64,000 nt of DNA, from assembly GCA_015039365.1 (NCBI GenBank), contig WION01000027.1:301808-365807 (forward strand), in the 5' to 3' direction. Numbering within the stretch: position 1 is the first letter of the stretch; each line of letters starts with the position of its first letter. This DNA comes from Amanita rubescens (taxonomy: Eukaryota; Basidiomycota; Agaricomycetes; Agaricales; Amanitaceae). Positions 21,944 to 34,607 of the stretch are shown here, piece after piece. Below the pieces are notes generated by a model. The model was given only the letters and a program-made list of their open reading frames with translations, had not been told where the DNA came from and did not search any database. Position numbers and translations under genes: made by a program.

Positions 21944-23160
21944 TGAGTCATACACTTTTCCAAAGTTATTGAGTTTCAACTACCAGCAATTCCCAATAGA
22001 TGAGATAGCATAGACCAGATATCACCTGCCATTATACTAGTGTGGACAATCCAGTTCTTTATAGTGCTGCCCTTAAACAGCTATTGTTGGCAATGCAAAA
22101 GTACTATAATAATCACTGGGATTTGGTCCTGGTTATGAGGTTGAGCAGTGAAAAGATTGCCAGAAGCTCATACTGGCAACATTCTAGATCCACTTTAAAG
22201 ATGTTGTTTCAAGCAATTGACACATAATGCCCTGTTCAAAATCAAGTGCACATCATGTGCATCAATTTTGGTTGGCTGCTAAAGCCTATTCACCTGACTG
22301 TGTAAATTAGTATTTGGGAGTGGGACAGATCAACATTCCAAGACCAAGTGGATGGAGGAATCAGTTCTATCATTGTTCACTTTGAATGGTTTGTAACACT
22401 TTAAGTTGCTGACCAACTCAGATGGCCAACTTGCTATGATTGAAACAAGCAAAATAATGTACATGTTCATCATCTATGTATGTCACAGCTTCCTTCCAAG
22501 TTTCATAAACTTCTCACATATCTGAGCCATGTACAATTAGATTTAGAATTTCTATCTAGCAGTATTTTGAGAATCTCAATTTCAAGGAACATTTTCTGTC
22601 TGCTTGTTGTGGGATTCAGTTTCAATTCTTAGTGTTAAGCTAGTACTTAGCAAATGGCATGATGAAACTTGAATAGCATGCCCAGACCCCATGCTCCACT
22701 CAAGATCACACATACTAACTGTGTGTGGCAAGTACAATTCTTGCTTTGTCTCAATACAGAAGTTTCACACTGGTAACAAGAGCAGCAAACAACTCAAATT
22801 CTCTCTCAAAGAAAACCCCACTGCCTTCACCTTTGATGACCTCCAACCCCCCAAACCACCACGAATCCCCCTCCCCCTGCCTAGATTTCATTAGTAGCTT
22901 ACCAGACACTACCATGCTAAATACAACTACCACACTATACACTTATTATACAAACCTCTGCAGAGGTGAAACACTCTTTATACAATAGAGTACATAATAA
23001 ACCCATTTCTATTCAGAAAAAAAAAAGAAACTTGAATAGCACTTAGTATGTATGTATATCCAAGACTCTTATGATGCATTGAACAATAACATTGACTTGA
23101 CAATCTGTAAACAAAATTGTGCCACCACCAGCCTTGCTATAGACTATAGTTTTATTATAG
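21944..23160. other. AT-rich 3' flank of the Helitron gene, no gene seen
   Basis: No recognisable coding sequence. It contains the perfect 14-bp palindrome ACCTCTGCAGAGGT at 22954-22967, followed by AAACACTCTTTATAC. This resembles a unit of the 14524-14837 hairpin array and may mark a subterminal element structure. Confidence 0.5.
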
Positions 23161-23679
23161 CCAAACTTAAAAGGATGGCCTCGGATATGCCACGCAAAGC
23201 GGTGGCCCACATCGCCAAGTATGGGTATGGTTGGATATGGTAATGTCGTTGTTAGAAGCTGACGAGCGCGAAAAGCAGCTGGTTCGGCTTCATATCTATT
23301 GAAGATGCGGGACGATAGGATAAATAAACGCTGAGGTCGTGTGTACAGTAGGTGTGGGGCAGGACGCGAGTGACAGGACGTTCGTAGCAGTAACGTACTT
23401 GCACTGAAAAACTGGAACGAACGGTTGTTCCCTAAAACACGTGACCAATGAATAGCGCGTCACCGCCGCCACATTACTCCGTGGTTTTCGTACACTCAAG
23501 TTACCTTTAAGGATGGTATACACGCACTGGTATGTGGTAGTATATCCATCCAATCCACCCACTCATGCTCCGCTGACGCAGCTTTACTAGCTACAGGTTG
23601 CATGACATTGCCGCTACTCTGCGCCGTGCGGGCGCGCCTGTGTTTTCTCTGTCGTTCCACGCACCATCACGCCCCCGAC

Positions 23680-24566
23680 CAGCTATAGTTTTCTGGCCCC
23701 ATCCTATACCCAGCTAGCTGTGGTTCTCCTACACCATCTTAGCCTCACCCAATCGTGGTTTCCTCGCACCATCCCACCCGCACCCAAGCATAGTTTTTTT
23801 GCACCAGCTTAGTCCCGCTCCGCTGCAGTTTTCTCGTACCATCGACCCCACCCGGGCATAGTTTTTTCGTGCCATCTCACGCCAGACTAGCTGTGGTTCT
23901 CTCGCACCATCCAAGCCCCACCCACTCGCAGTTTCCTCGCACCATCGCACCCTCGACCGGTTATAGTTTTCTCGCACCATCTCAATCCCCGCCCGACTAT
24001 GGTTTCTTCGCACCACTGACCAGCTATAGTTTTTTTTCGTACCACCTCAATCCCACCCAGGTATTGTTTCGTCGTACCACCGACCAGTTATAGTTTTCTC
24101 GTACCACCTCGACCCCGCCCAGCTATGGTCTCCTCGCACCACCGACCAGATATAGTTTTCTCGCACCACCTCGACCTCGCCCAGCTATAGTTTCGTCGCA
24201 CCACCGACCATAGTTTTCTCGCACCACCTCGACCCCGCCCAGCTATGGTTTTGTCGCACCACCGACCAGCTGTAGTTTTCTCGCATCACCTCGACCCCGC
24301 CCAGCTATGGTCTCCTCGCACCACCAACCAGATACTATAGTTTTCTCGCACCACCTCGACCCCGCCCAGCTATGGTTTCCTCGCACCATCTCAATCGCAC
24401 CCAGCTATGGTGTCCTCGCACCACCAACTAGTTATAGTTTTCCCGCACCACTTCGACCTTGCCCAGCTATGGTCTCCTTGCACCACCAACTGGCTATAGT
24501 TTTCTCACACCACCTCGAACCCGCCCAGCTATTGTCTCTTTGCACCACCGACGGGCTATAGTTTTC
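23680..24566 (+). repeat. Satellite family 1, left arm
   Basis: Degenerate tandem array with a half-unit of about 30 bp, consensus near CCCAGCTATGGTTTCCTCGCACCACC, alternating with CCAGCTATAGTTTTCTCGCACC. The reverse complement of the same family occurs at 28950-29350 and 30165-30380. Short reading frames inside it are repeat-derived. Confidence 0.85.
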
Positions 24567-25400
24567 ATGCCCCCGCCTGCGGTATTCTTACACTAGCGCC
24601 CCATGGTTTTCCAGAACCATTCTCCATGCCTTCGCCCGTGGTTTTTTTACACCAGTACCCCCATGGTTTTTGAGAACCATTCTCCACCCCCTTGCCCGTG
24701 GTTTTCCTACACCGGCACCTCCATGGTTTTTTAGAACTGTTCCCCACACCCTCGCCCGCGGTTTCCATACACCAGAAATCCCATGGTTCTTGAGAACCAT
24801 CTCCCACGCCCCCGCCCGCGGTTTTCTTACACCAGCCCCTCCCTGGTTCTCGAGAACTGTTTGCTACACCCCAGCCTGCGGTTTTCTTGCACCAGCAACC
24901 TCATAGTTCCCGAGAACCATCCCCCACGCCCCCGCCCGCGGTTTTCTTACACCAGCACCCCCATGACTTTTTAGAACGTTCGCTACGCCCTCGCCCGCGG
25001 TGTTCTTACACTGGCACCTTCATGGTTTTTGTGACCAGGCAGGTGCTTGTGCATCCTTGCCTGGTTACAGTTTTCTCTCACAATGTTAAGGGTGTGGTGT
25101 TCACGCTCCATTACTCGCAGCCCAACTAAGGTTTTCAGTGCTTACACCCACCACGCAGTGGTTTTCCCGCACATCCCGACCGCTCAGCCGTAGTGTTTGC
25201 GCACCATCGCCCAGCCACTGCTCAGTGGTTTTCCCTCACCATACCCACTCGGCTGTGATTTTCTCGTACCATCGTACTCCCACTCAGGCTTCAGAAGTTC
25301 AGCTGTAGTGTTCCCACACCATCGTGCATCTCCCGCACCGCATCGCCCGCCTGCTCAGCTGGCCTCCCGTTCCGCAGTGGTTGTCCCGCACCGTCACCCA
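24567..25400 (+). repeat. Satellite family 2 (about 60-bp unit), left arm, then degenerate family 1
   Basis: About seven units of about 60 bp up to 25040, with GCCCGCGGTTTTCTTACACCAG followed by a dyad of the type ATGGTTCTTGAGAACCAT. From about 25060 to 25400, looser family-1-like units follow. Unit order is the mirror image of the right arm. Confidence 0.85.
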
Positions 25401-28400
25401 CCTGCCCCGCCACGGTTTTATCTCGCCGCATACCTCTGCTGCCGCTGTTACTTGACTTATTCAGCATGAAGGCCTCATCGCTTGCATCAAGTATATCCTA
25501 TTCCAATCAAGGCCCCATCACCTTCTATTTTTTTCGCCTTTCAACAATCAAAACATGATCGATTATCTCCATGAATCATGTTCTATCATGTTTCACAAAC
25601 ATCATCACTCATAATGAGGTCACCGTCCACCCCGAAGTCATATGGTATCATCAACTTTAATCGGGCACTTACTGCGCTATGCGCCTTCCCATAGGCCTAT
25701 TTTCGCACTCCGCTGCACGTGTCCATTACTTAGGTATAAATTGCGTAAATTTTCAACTGTGAGCTGTCTTCCGTCGTCTTTCTCCTTTCTCGATGAAACT
25801 GCACGAGGGTGGTTGTTGTTCAACGGCAGGCCAGCCCTACCCTCTCTGACTATCAAAACTTGTCAGGTATGTAACCCTCCCAAAGTCTGCAGAATGCCTC
25901 TGATCCACGGGACCTTAGTGACGGATGGACAGGAAATCCACAGTCCGGATCCGGGTTTGGCTGCGCCTACCCGCATTGGACCTATCCAGCGATCCGATCA
26001 TAGGATGGACGCTTCCTCGCTCTCGGGGTGCAATGCACCCGTTCACAGCAAGGTTTGCTTGCCCAATCCTTAGAGATTGTTGTTCGATTAATCAATACTG
26101 TGCCCATGACTGATTGTCTAATAAGTAGAGTAAACGATACATAGCTTGGCCGAGCAGAACGATATGTAGAAATGTATCTACTATCGCTGCACTACCAGTC
26201 ATACTAATAAGTGCCGTGTGGGTGTGTATGCCAAGCTGAAACAGGTGGTCAGCAGTTTCGAGGCTAGTAGTTGTGAGCCTCGTGGCAAGTAACGTGTGAT
26301 GCATTGCGCTCATTGCATGATCACCGGGCGAGGTCAAGGGGTGGATTGGAGATCATGTAGAACTGAGCACATAGTGTAAGCATTGCCATGTCGAATATGT
26401 CACCAGCAATGAACGCAGGATGTTTTGGGAGTGTTCCAGATGAGCTCGTAGTCTTGAAGAGCGAACCAATTTTGTGAATGTCGAGGTCGGCGATGACTTG
26501 GGGTGCGAGTGCCATGGTGGACGTGAGTGCTGGGAGGTCGACGGTGAATTTGAGTTGTTTGGCGGAGGAGCGGAAGGTTGGATGCGGCGGGTGTCTCGGA
26601 AGCTGGAGCAGGACGTGAAGTTAGGTGACCGTACAAGGAGTGGAAGACGGAGAGTGGAAGGGGGGACATACACGACGCTGACGGTTTGATTGATTGTGAC
26701 AAAGAGTTTGTTGAGCGGACGGCGCAGTGGCATCAGTAGGGTAGAAAACGAAACGAAACGAAACGACATGTGGCCGCACTGGTAGTAGTAGTAGATACCC
26801 TTTCCAAATTTCAAATACTATCTGGGCGTGTTCGTTAGGTACATGAAAACTCTTTGCATTGTATGAGGTTCAACTAGGCTTTGTCCTCGGCGAGACCGTT
26901 TCTGGAGCCTGGAATTTGAGCTTGACCGTGAGGATGATTCATATTTAACACGTGTAGCACTTGCGACAACTCAAATATATGTAGATTACACGTTATGTGT
27001 TATTCAGGAGTTGCTGGAATTTGAGCTCGACCGTGAGGATGATTCATATTTAACATGTGTAGCACAGTTGCGACAACTCAGATATGTATATGTAGATCTA
27101 GGATTACACGTTATGTGTTATTCAGGAGTTGCTGTGCTGAGGTGAAAACTGCACGAATCACGGTTCTACTATCAGCACACTCCTCAGTCAATACTCGCTA
27201 GGTACAAATCCTCGTTTGAACAGCTTGCGACCGTCCACTATCCGAGGTTCTCGCTTCGAGTCTCCGAGTCATCATGAGCGGACCCTCATCGTCAAACGTG
27301 AGTCCTTCCGACTCCTTTGACCCTGGTAGTTTTTTGAGTCAACACCCTCGTCTTTGAGAATCGCATCCGCCTGACTGCCACCATGAATCCTGGATTCCTC
27401 ATACCGTGTGGGTGTACCGCCAAGATGAATGGTGTGGGGAAGAACAGAATGTAGGTGTAGTCTGTAGACAAGAGTTGGCCGTAATATACTGATTATTGTC
27501 AGACGATCATCATTGATCACGCCATGTACTCCACGCGAACGTTGATATTTGGAGCTCCAGCCGAGCTGTGGCGAGGTTTCAGTGATGAATGTGGATGCTG
27601 ACTCCGAGCGGGTGCAAACGTGAACGGGCAGGTGTAGAGCGCATAGTCCTCAAAAGTGCAGTGTTGGCGAGGCAAATACTAGCGCATCAATGCATCAAAC
27701 ATGATCGATTGATCGTCTATCAACGTTCAACTCCCCGGCATCACGCATCGCGCCCATCACGCCCGCATCAACACTCGGCGGGATTTTACCAAAGGAAGAG
27801 GGGGAGTCGGGACTGGGAAGCAAGTTGAGATGGATTTAAAAAATATTTGGAACTGTCTGAAATGAAGACCTCTGCAACGAGGTGTGGCAACCACTCCGAT
27901 CAACTAGAGTTAATGCAGCCTCGAGCATTAACCCCAAGCGGGTGGTGAGTTGTAGCCTCCCCGCACTATGTCATCTGCTTGCTGCTTGCTGCTCAGTGCT
28001 TAGCGCCAACTGAAATAGTAGTAATTACCCCTTCCCGATGTATTCAATTGATTTGTATTTTAAGTACATACTTATGCAGGTAATATATTATGTAAAGACT
28101 CTATGATTGCCTCGATAAAGGAAAAATACCATAACCACGCTGCGGGCAGCAGGTTTTGGGATCAAGTGTATATGGGGAAAGGGTATAGGCATGGTATAGG
28201 CTCCCGTGCTGCGCATCTGCTCTACGTGTTCTAAGCGTGGCCTGGATGACACAATAGGGGTTGAAACGACGCTGTGCATTCTTGTGCACTGCGTATCTGG
28301 TTAGACGATATGTTGCAAGTCATCGAGCGCCCGCAGAGCCCGAGATTGATACCAGCATTTTCAAAGAACTGCCCCTCTCTTGGCCGTGGAATGGACAATA

Positions 28401-28949
28401 ATGTCAGACCTAATTCTGCATTAGCCATTGCATCCGTTGCTAGAAGTATGCACTCACCCCCAGTACTATCACTGGCACATCCAGTACATTGTTCCGGCTA
28501 TTCAGTTTGCGAAGTGCTGACCATGCCTGGAAGATAGGAGGGAATGATGAGAGACGACGAGGCAACGAAAGGAGGAAAGGCTATTCACCGTGGAAAAAAA
28601 ATTATTCGTTTTTTTATACAAGCATCAGAGTGCGAAAACAGGGCTACAGGATAGTGGTCAACCATCAATATCTGTGATGGCAGCTGATAGCGGTATGTAA
28701 CACCTGATGGTGGTCGATAAGTACGGTGAGCTCCATATGGAAAACGGCATCAATCGCGTAAACTTTGTGGAAATATCAGATCACGTTTGATGAAAGAAAA
28801 GATGATAGTACCTAAGTTGAGCGGAATGGCATCGCCTACTACACCTAATGTATAAATGAGACAACGGGTGAGGGCCTGTGAGGGCCGAGCATGGTCGATG
28901 AGTAGTGGTGAGGAAGGCGACAGCGGGCGTCGTTGAAGGGGTGATGAGC
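25401..28949. other. Spacer between the inverted satellite arms, no gene recognised
   Basis: Several short frames were examined. A minus-strand stretch at about 26321-26580 reads like protein (with ADLDIHKIGSLFK) but is short and unrecognised. A plus-strand 143-codon frame at 25642-26073 lacks motifs. A possible exon 1 at 27274 (MSGPSSSN then GTGAGT) could not be extended. A short GAAAC microsatellite lies at 26742-26763. The window gives no support for transposase or other element genes here. Confidence 0.45.
26909..27131. repeat. Two-copy direct tandem duplication (about 105 and 118 bp)
   Basis: Copy 1 is 26909-27013 and copy 2 is 27014-27131. Both start with CTGGAATTTGAG and end with GTTATTCAGGAGTTG. 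Copy 2 differs by a few substitutions and about 13 extra bases near its 3' part. Confidence 0.9.
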
Positions 28950-29350
28950 GTGGCTGAGATGGTGCGAGAAAACTACGACTGGGTGAGGACAAGCTGGTGT
29001 TAGAAAACCACAGCTGGACGGGGGTGTGATGGTGTGATAAAACCACAGGTGAGCGGGGTTGCTATGGTGCAAGAACACCAAAGCTGAGTAAAGGATTGAT
29101 GGTGTTGGAAAACCGCAGGCAAGTGTGGGGCGTAATAGTGCGAGAATAGCACGGTGGGGGACCAATGGTGCTGGAAAACCGACGTGGGTGTGATGGTGTG
29201 AGAATACCACAACTGGGTGGGGGGCGATGGTGCGAGAACACCACAGCTGGGTAGGGGATTAATAGTGCTGGAAAACTGCAGCTGGGTGGGGGCACGATGG
29301 TGCGAGAGCACCATAACTGGGTGAGGCATCAATGGTGCTGGAAAACCGCA
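28950..29350 (-). repeat. Satellite family 1, right arm (inner part)
   Basis: Reverse-complement copies of the left-arm family 1, for example ACCACAGCTGGGTGGGG with GATGGTGCGAGA, about 30-bp half-units. Confidence 0.85.
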
Positions 29351-29429
29351 GGAGGGTGGGGCGCACTTTCTGAGAATTTGAGGGAAGTGGAAGGAGCAAT
29401 TTGTGTGGCTTGAAAACCACAGCTAGACA

Positions 29430-30160
29430 GGCAGGGGGTGGAGAACGGTCCTGAAGAAGCGAGGGGGTTGTGGTATAAGAAAACCGCAGGTGAGGGCATG
29501 GATAACGGTTCTCAAGAACCACGGAGATGCCGGTATAACAAAACCACGTGTGAGGGGCTGTCAAACGGTTTTCCAGAACCACAGTAACATTGGTGTAGAA
29601 AAACCATGGGCGAGGACATAGCGAACAGTTCTGAAGAACCAGGGGGGTTGTGGTGTAAGAAAACCACAGGCGGGGGCATGGAAGATGGTGCTGAAGAACC
29701 AGGGGGCTGTGGTGTAATAAAACCGCGGGCGAAGGCGATACAAACAGTTCTGAAGAACCATGGGGTTCCTGGTATAACAAAACCACGGGCGATGGCTTGT
29801 CAAACGGTTCTCCAGAACCACGGTAACATTGGTGTAGAAAAACCATGGACGAGGACATGAAGAACCAGGGGGTTGTGGTGTAAGAAAACCGCAGGCGGGG
29901 GTATGGAGAATGGTGCTGAAGAACCAGGGGGGCTGTGGTGTAATAAAACCGCGGGCAAAGGTGAGACGAACAGTTCTAAAGAACCATGGGATTGCTGGTA
30001 TAACAAACCCACGGGCGAGGGCTTGTCAAACGGTTCTCCAGAACCACAGCGACATTGGTGTTGGAAAACCGCAGGCGGGGGCATGGAGAAGAACCATGGG
30101 GTGCTGGTGTAAGAAAACCGCGGGCGGGGGCGGGGGAACGGTTCTAAAGAATCATGAGGA
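29430..30160 (-). repeat. Satellite family 2 (about 60-bp unit), right arm
   Basis: Eleven or so units in inverted orientation relative to 24567-25040, with GTGTAAGAAAACCGCGGGCG and a dyad such as GGTTCTGAAGAACC in each. Several units are grouped into higher-order pairs. Reading frames of up to 199 codons on the minus strand are repeat products. Confidence 0.9.
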
Positions 30161-30164
30161 ACGA

Positions 30165-30380
30165 TAGTGCGAGAAACCTACGGTTGGTGGGTTTCCGATG
30201 GTACGAGAACACCGTACTCTTGATTCACGGTGAGTAAAATTTGCCACTAGGCGGGGGCACGGCATCACTGGGAAGGTCGGAGAGAACCATGGCTAGTCGA
30301 GAGTGAGATGGTGTGAGAAAACCAGAATGAATGGGGCTGAGAAGGTGCAAGAAACCACGGCTGGGGCAGCATTGGTGTAA
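30165..30380 (-). repeat. Satellite family 1, right arm (outer part)
   Basis: A few divergent family-1 units (GATGGTGTGAGAAAACCAG type) that close the right arm, mirroring the long family-1 block of the left arm. Confidence 0.7.
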
Positions 30381-30962
30381 CCGCATGCAGCAGGTTGACG
30401 GTTAGGTGTTGGCGCTCACGGGCATCGGAGGCTGGAGACCGGGGCAGGAATCCGTGATCGAGAAGCGATAGGAATTCGGCAGGGGAAAAAATGCAGACAG
30501 TGAACATTATTGGTGGTGCTCGAGTACTAGTACAAGGTCAATGGTGCCTACGGACTATGTAGATCCTGCGATATGGTTGCCAGCGATGCGTGGTATAGCG
30601 TGATCGTGACCGCGAGAGGAACGAACGGGCGTGCCAACTTTTGGCGGAAAGTGTGTGTCTGTTTGGAACGGCTGGGAGCTCACGGGTTATCCGGTAGGTG
30701 TGGAGCGGCTGTAGCCAAACAAGGCACAACCGTGTCTAGGCCACTCTCGCCCCCATTCACCGCGTGGATCATCTCCGACCGTACAACACAAGGGAATATG
30801 TTCCGAGCCGTTGGCGCCATCACACTTTGTCAGCGTGTCCTGGCGGTGCCGCGCGCGACTGCTGTGTCCCGCGACGAAGAAGACATACCCGTCCTCCATA
30901 GATATCAGGCTTCCAAGCCAGCCTCTCTTCTTCTTATACCCGGTCTATAACATCCGATTACC
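30381..30962. promoter_or_regulatory. Upstream region of PMA1
   Basis: No credible gene. A 125-codon frame (30573-30950) overlaps the expected promoter and lacks motifs. GC-rich sequence runs into pyrimidine-rich CTCTCTTCTTCTTATACCC just before the start codon, typical of a strong fungal core promoter. Confidence 0.45.
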
Positions 30963-33900
30963 ATGAGTTCAAACGTTGAACAGGAACCCGGCCCGCAGGT
31001 TGGCTCGTCTGCTGGAGAGCCGGAAAAGAGGAAGAGAGAATATAAGGAATTTGGTCACGACGAGGAGAAACACGCCCATTTTGAAACGTCAGATGCTGTT
31101 GTTGACATGTCTAAGGTTCGTCACTTTTAATAAATCGCAACAAGCACGTTTTTTATGCTATCCTTTCAGATTAAGCTCGACGCAGAAGATCTGTACGACA
31201 AAGACAAGGTCGATTTGGAGACAGTTGTCCTGCAGGATGTCTTCAAACTCCTACAATGTGGTGACGCTGGACTCACAGTCGCGGAGGCAAAGCGCCGTCT
31301 CCAAATTTTCGGTCCCAACCAACTAGAGAGCGAAGAACAGAATGCCATCCTCCAGGTATTTCCTTCGTTCTGATACGTGGCGCTGAGTAACAATGTAGTT
31401 TCTGAGTTTCATGTGGAATCCATTGTCTTGGGTCATGGAAGCAGCTGCCTTTGTTGCTATCGTCCTATCCAACGGCGATGGCAGCCCACCAAATTGGGAA
31501 GATTTCGTTGGTATTGTTTGTTTGTTGTTCGTCAACTCGGCGATTGGTTTCTACGAAGAGCACAATGCTGGTAATGCTGTCAGGGCGCTCATGGATTCGC
31601 TTGCTCCCAAAGCAAAGGTCAAACGCGACAGCTCATGGTCAGAAATTGAATCCGCTAATCTCGTGCCTGGTGACGTGATTACATTCAAAATTGGTGACAT
31701 TGTTCCCGCGGATTGTCGTCTAAGCGAGGCCGTCAATGTGTCGATCGATCAGGCTGCGCTCACCGGTGAATCACTTCCTCAGTCCAAGAAAGTGGGTGAC
31801 CAATGTTTCTCGTAAGTTCAAAGTCGTTCTCTTTTCAGCGTTTTTATTCATTCTATTCGTAGCGGTTCAACATGTAAGCAAGGTGAAGCGAAGGGTGTCG
31901 TCATCTCTACTGGTGCCAACACTTTCTTCGGTCGTGCTGCATCCCTTGTTGGTCGCGATGACGATAATACTGGTCATCTACAAAAAATTTTGGCACAAAT
32001 TGGAACGTTCTGCATTGCTAGCATCAGTATCTTTATCATCGCCGAAATTTTCTGTCTGTACGCTGGATTCCGCTACAAGTACCGCCGTGGTCTCAACGAT
32101 ATCCTCGTCCTCTTGATTGGTGGTATTCCTATTGCCATGCCGACCGTCTTATCCGTCACACTGGCCGTTGGTGCGCAACAACTTGCAAAGCACAAGGCCA
32201 TTGTCACACGTATCACCGCCATTGAAGAATTGGCGGGTGTTACCATCTTGTGTTCCGACAAGACCGGCACTCTGACGACGAACAAATTGATCATTGATCG
32301 CAATACCCGTCGCACATACGGACCCTTCTCAGCAGAGGACGTCATTCTCTTATCCGCACACGCATCACGCACGGAGAATCAGGATGCCATCGATGCCGCC
32401 GTTACAACCGCTTTGGGTGACTTGCCGCGTGCCCGCGCTGGAATCAAGATTTTGGACTTCAAGCCCTTCAACCATGTTGACAAACGCACGGAAGCTACCT
32501 ACCGCGAGGAAGCAACAGGTAAACTGAAGAGGGTCACGAAGGGCATGACGGGTATCATCATTGAGCTTTGCACACGTAACAAGACCGAGGAGATTGAAAA
32601 TCTTCTCGAGGCCGACGTCGAGGAATTCGCTTCTCGTGGTCTCCGTGCCCTTGCCGTCGCATATGAAGAATTGGAAGGTGATGATCCGGAAGCCGAAGGC
32701 AATGGCTTTGAGCTCATCGGTCTGCTCCCCGTCATCGACCCACCTCGCGAAGATACTAAAACAACAATCGATGATGCTCTTGCTCTCGGTGTCACGGTCA
32801 AGATGATCACTGGTGATCAGTTAGCTATTGCCAAGGAAACGGGACGTCATCTCGGTCTCGGCGATCACATGTACCCTGCCAAAGTTTTGAAGGACGGCCC
32901 ACCCCCCGGCAGCAGATTCCTATCTCTCGACGACCTGATTCTTGATGCAGACGGTTTCGCTGGCGTATTCCCCGAGCACAAGTATGAAATTGTCAAGCGT
33001 CTTCAAGGCCTCGGTCATCTTTGCGCTATGACTGGTGACGGTGCCAACGATGCCCCAGCTCTCTCTCGTGCCAACGTCGGTATCGCTGTCGAGGGTGCTA
33101 CGGACGCTGCCCGTGGCGCAGCCGATATTGTCTTGACTGAACCAGGTCTTTCCACCATCGTCCACGCCATTCGCGGATCCCGTATCATCTTCCAACGTAT
33201 GCGCAACTATTCTATTTATGCCTGCGCCGTCACTATTCGTATCGTTGTCTGCTTCTCCATCCTGGCTTTCGCTTTCAAGTTTGATTTCCCAACATTTATG
33301 GTGCTGATTATTGCCCTCCTCAACGACGGTTCCATCATGACCCTGTCTCTCGATCGTGTGCTTCCGTCGAGTACGCCAGACTCGTGGGATCTGAGGGAAG
33401 TTTTCGCTTACGCCATTGCCTATGGTCTGTACCTTGCCGTGTCGACGTAAGTTTCTTGCCTTTCAACTTGAGTTGTAGTTGACGACTCCCTCTTAGTATT
33501 GCGCTGGTTGCAATCATTCTCAAGACACATTTCTTCCAAGACAAATTTGGTGTTGCTCTCAAAAGCGATCCCCCGAAGGCCAACGATAGTCAACTTCATA
33601 TGATTGTCTATCTTCAAGTTTCCATTATTTCTCAGGCGCTCATCTTTGTTACACGTTCACACGGATTCTTCTTCATGGAGCGACCTTCATATGCACTTGT
33701 GGGCGCGTTCTGCTTTTCTCAGCTTATTTCGTCCATTATTGCGGCCTATGGTAATTGGGGTTTCACCGACATTGCAGCCATTTCTGGTGGATGGATCGGC
33801 ATTGTCTGGGTTTGGGTATGTCGTTTTCATTGAATCTTTAGGGCAGGACTGAAACGAGCTGGTAGAACATTGTCTGGTTCATTCCCCTCGATTGGATCAA

Positions 33901-34204
33901 GTTTGGGATGAAGTTTACTATCATCAAGTGGTTGCGTCACCATCGCGCGATGTTGGCTGCGCAAAAGGTGGCAATGCGGGCTGCGTTGGGGGGTGTGCCG
34001 CAGACGCGGACTCAGTCGCGCGCTGCATCCATTCATGAGTCTTTGTACTCCAACCGTGTTTCGTTCATTCATCGGGCTGCCCGGAAGGCTGGCTTGGGGG
34101 GCAAGGTGTCCGTCAAACCAGAAGAGTTGCGGAGGTTCAGCAGTATTCAAGCACAACGTACGGGCGCAACACTAGCGCGTCACCCCACCCGGACGGGCGC
34201 ATAG
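30963..34204 (+). CDS. PMA1: Plasma-membrane P-type H+-ATPase
   Basis: Six exons with consistent phases: 30963-31115, 31170-31355, 31399-31811, 31863-33446, 33497-33815, 33866-34204; product about 997 aa, normal for basidiomycetes. P3A-ATPase that pumps protons out of the cell using ATP and energises nutrient uptake. Motifs seen: actuator TGES, phosphorylation [12 protein letters not shown] (Asp383), hinge [11 protein letters not shown], multiple hydrophobic helices, [11 protein letters not shown], and a basic C-terminal regulatory tail with Ser/Thr sites. A TATA-like ATAC/TATAA region lies about 15-35 nt upstream of the start. It is the source, or a close relative of the source, of the damaged copy at 2323-4199. 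Essential gene in fungi; nothing here suggests loss of function. Confidence 0.96.
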
Positions 34205-34607
34205 AGAAAAGGATCAACTACTAACGATCGTTTATTACTAGAGGTGTCCCTTGACACTATAATTCATTACGTTATCCTATTCACATGACATTGGCATATA
34301 TCCTTTTTTTCAACTTTCCGTTACCTCACGACTCTTACGTTTCACGACTACTAGGCATATATGAAATTTACTGCACAGATTTCTTGCATTTACGGAAATC
34401 AAAGAACTGTAATACCGTACAAGGGCACTCTAATACAAGGAGGACTGTTGACACTTACACCACAGGCAGGGAGCGATCAGCGATTTCACGATGGCCGAAA
34501 TATTACTCCTAAAACCAGCACGTGACGTATGCTCAAATTCGTCTGTTTTAGGTTTTAGGAGCTAGTAGCTACGCTCGAGTGACGAAACAGAGGTATTTCA
34601 AAGGAAT

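Larger units (their letters stand above)
13420..23160 (+). mobile_element. AT-rich Helitron-containing block (ends approximate)
   Basis: Limits are drawn from the change in base composition and repeat content around an intact Helitron Rep/helicase frame. Exact termini (5' TC, 3' CTRR next to a hairpin) were not found with confidence. The real element may be smaller. Confidence 0.35.

Noticed and set aside
25642..26073. 143-codon frame in the satellite spacer
   Set aside because: No motif, no splice or promoter support; could be chance.
29259..29858. 199-codon minus-strand frame
   Set aside because: Entirely within the 60-bp satellite; its length follows from the repeat period, not coding.
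30573..30950. 125-codon plus-strand frame upstream of PMA1
   Set aside because: Overlaps the PMA1 promoter, has no motif and atypical composition.
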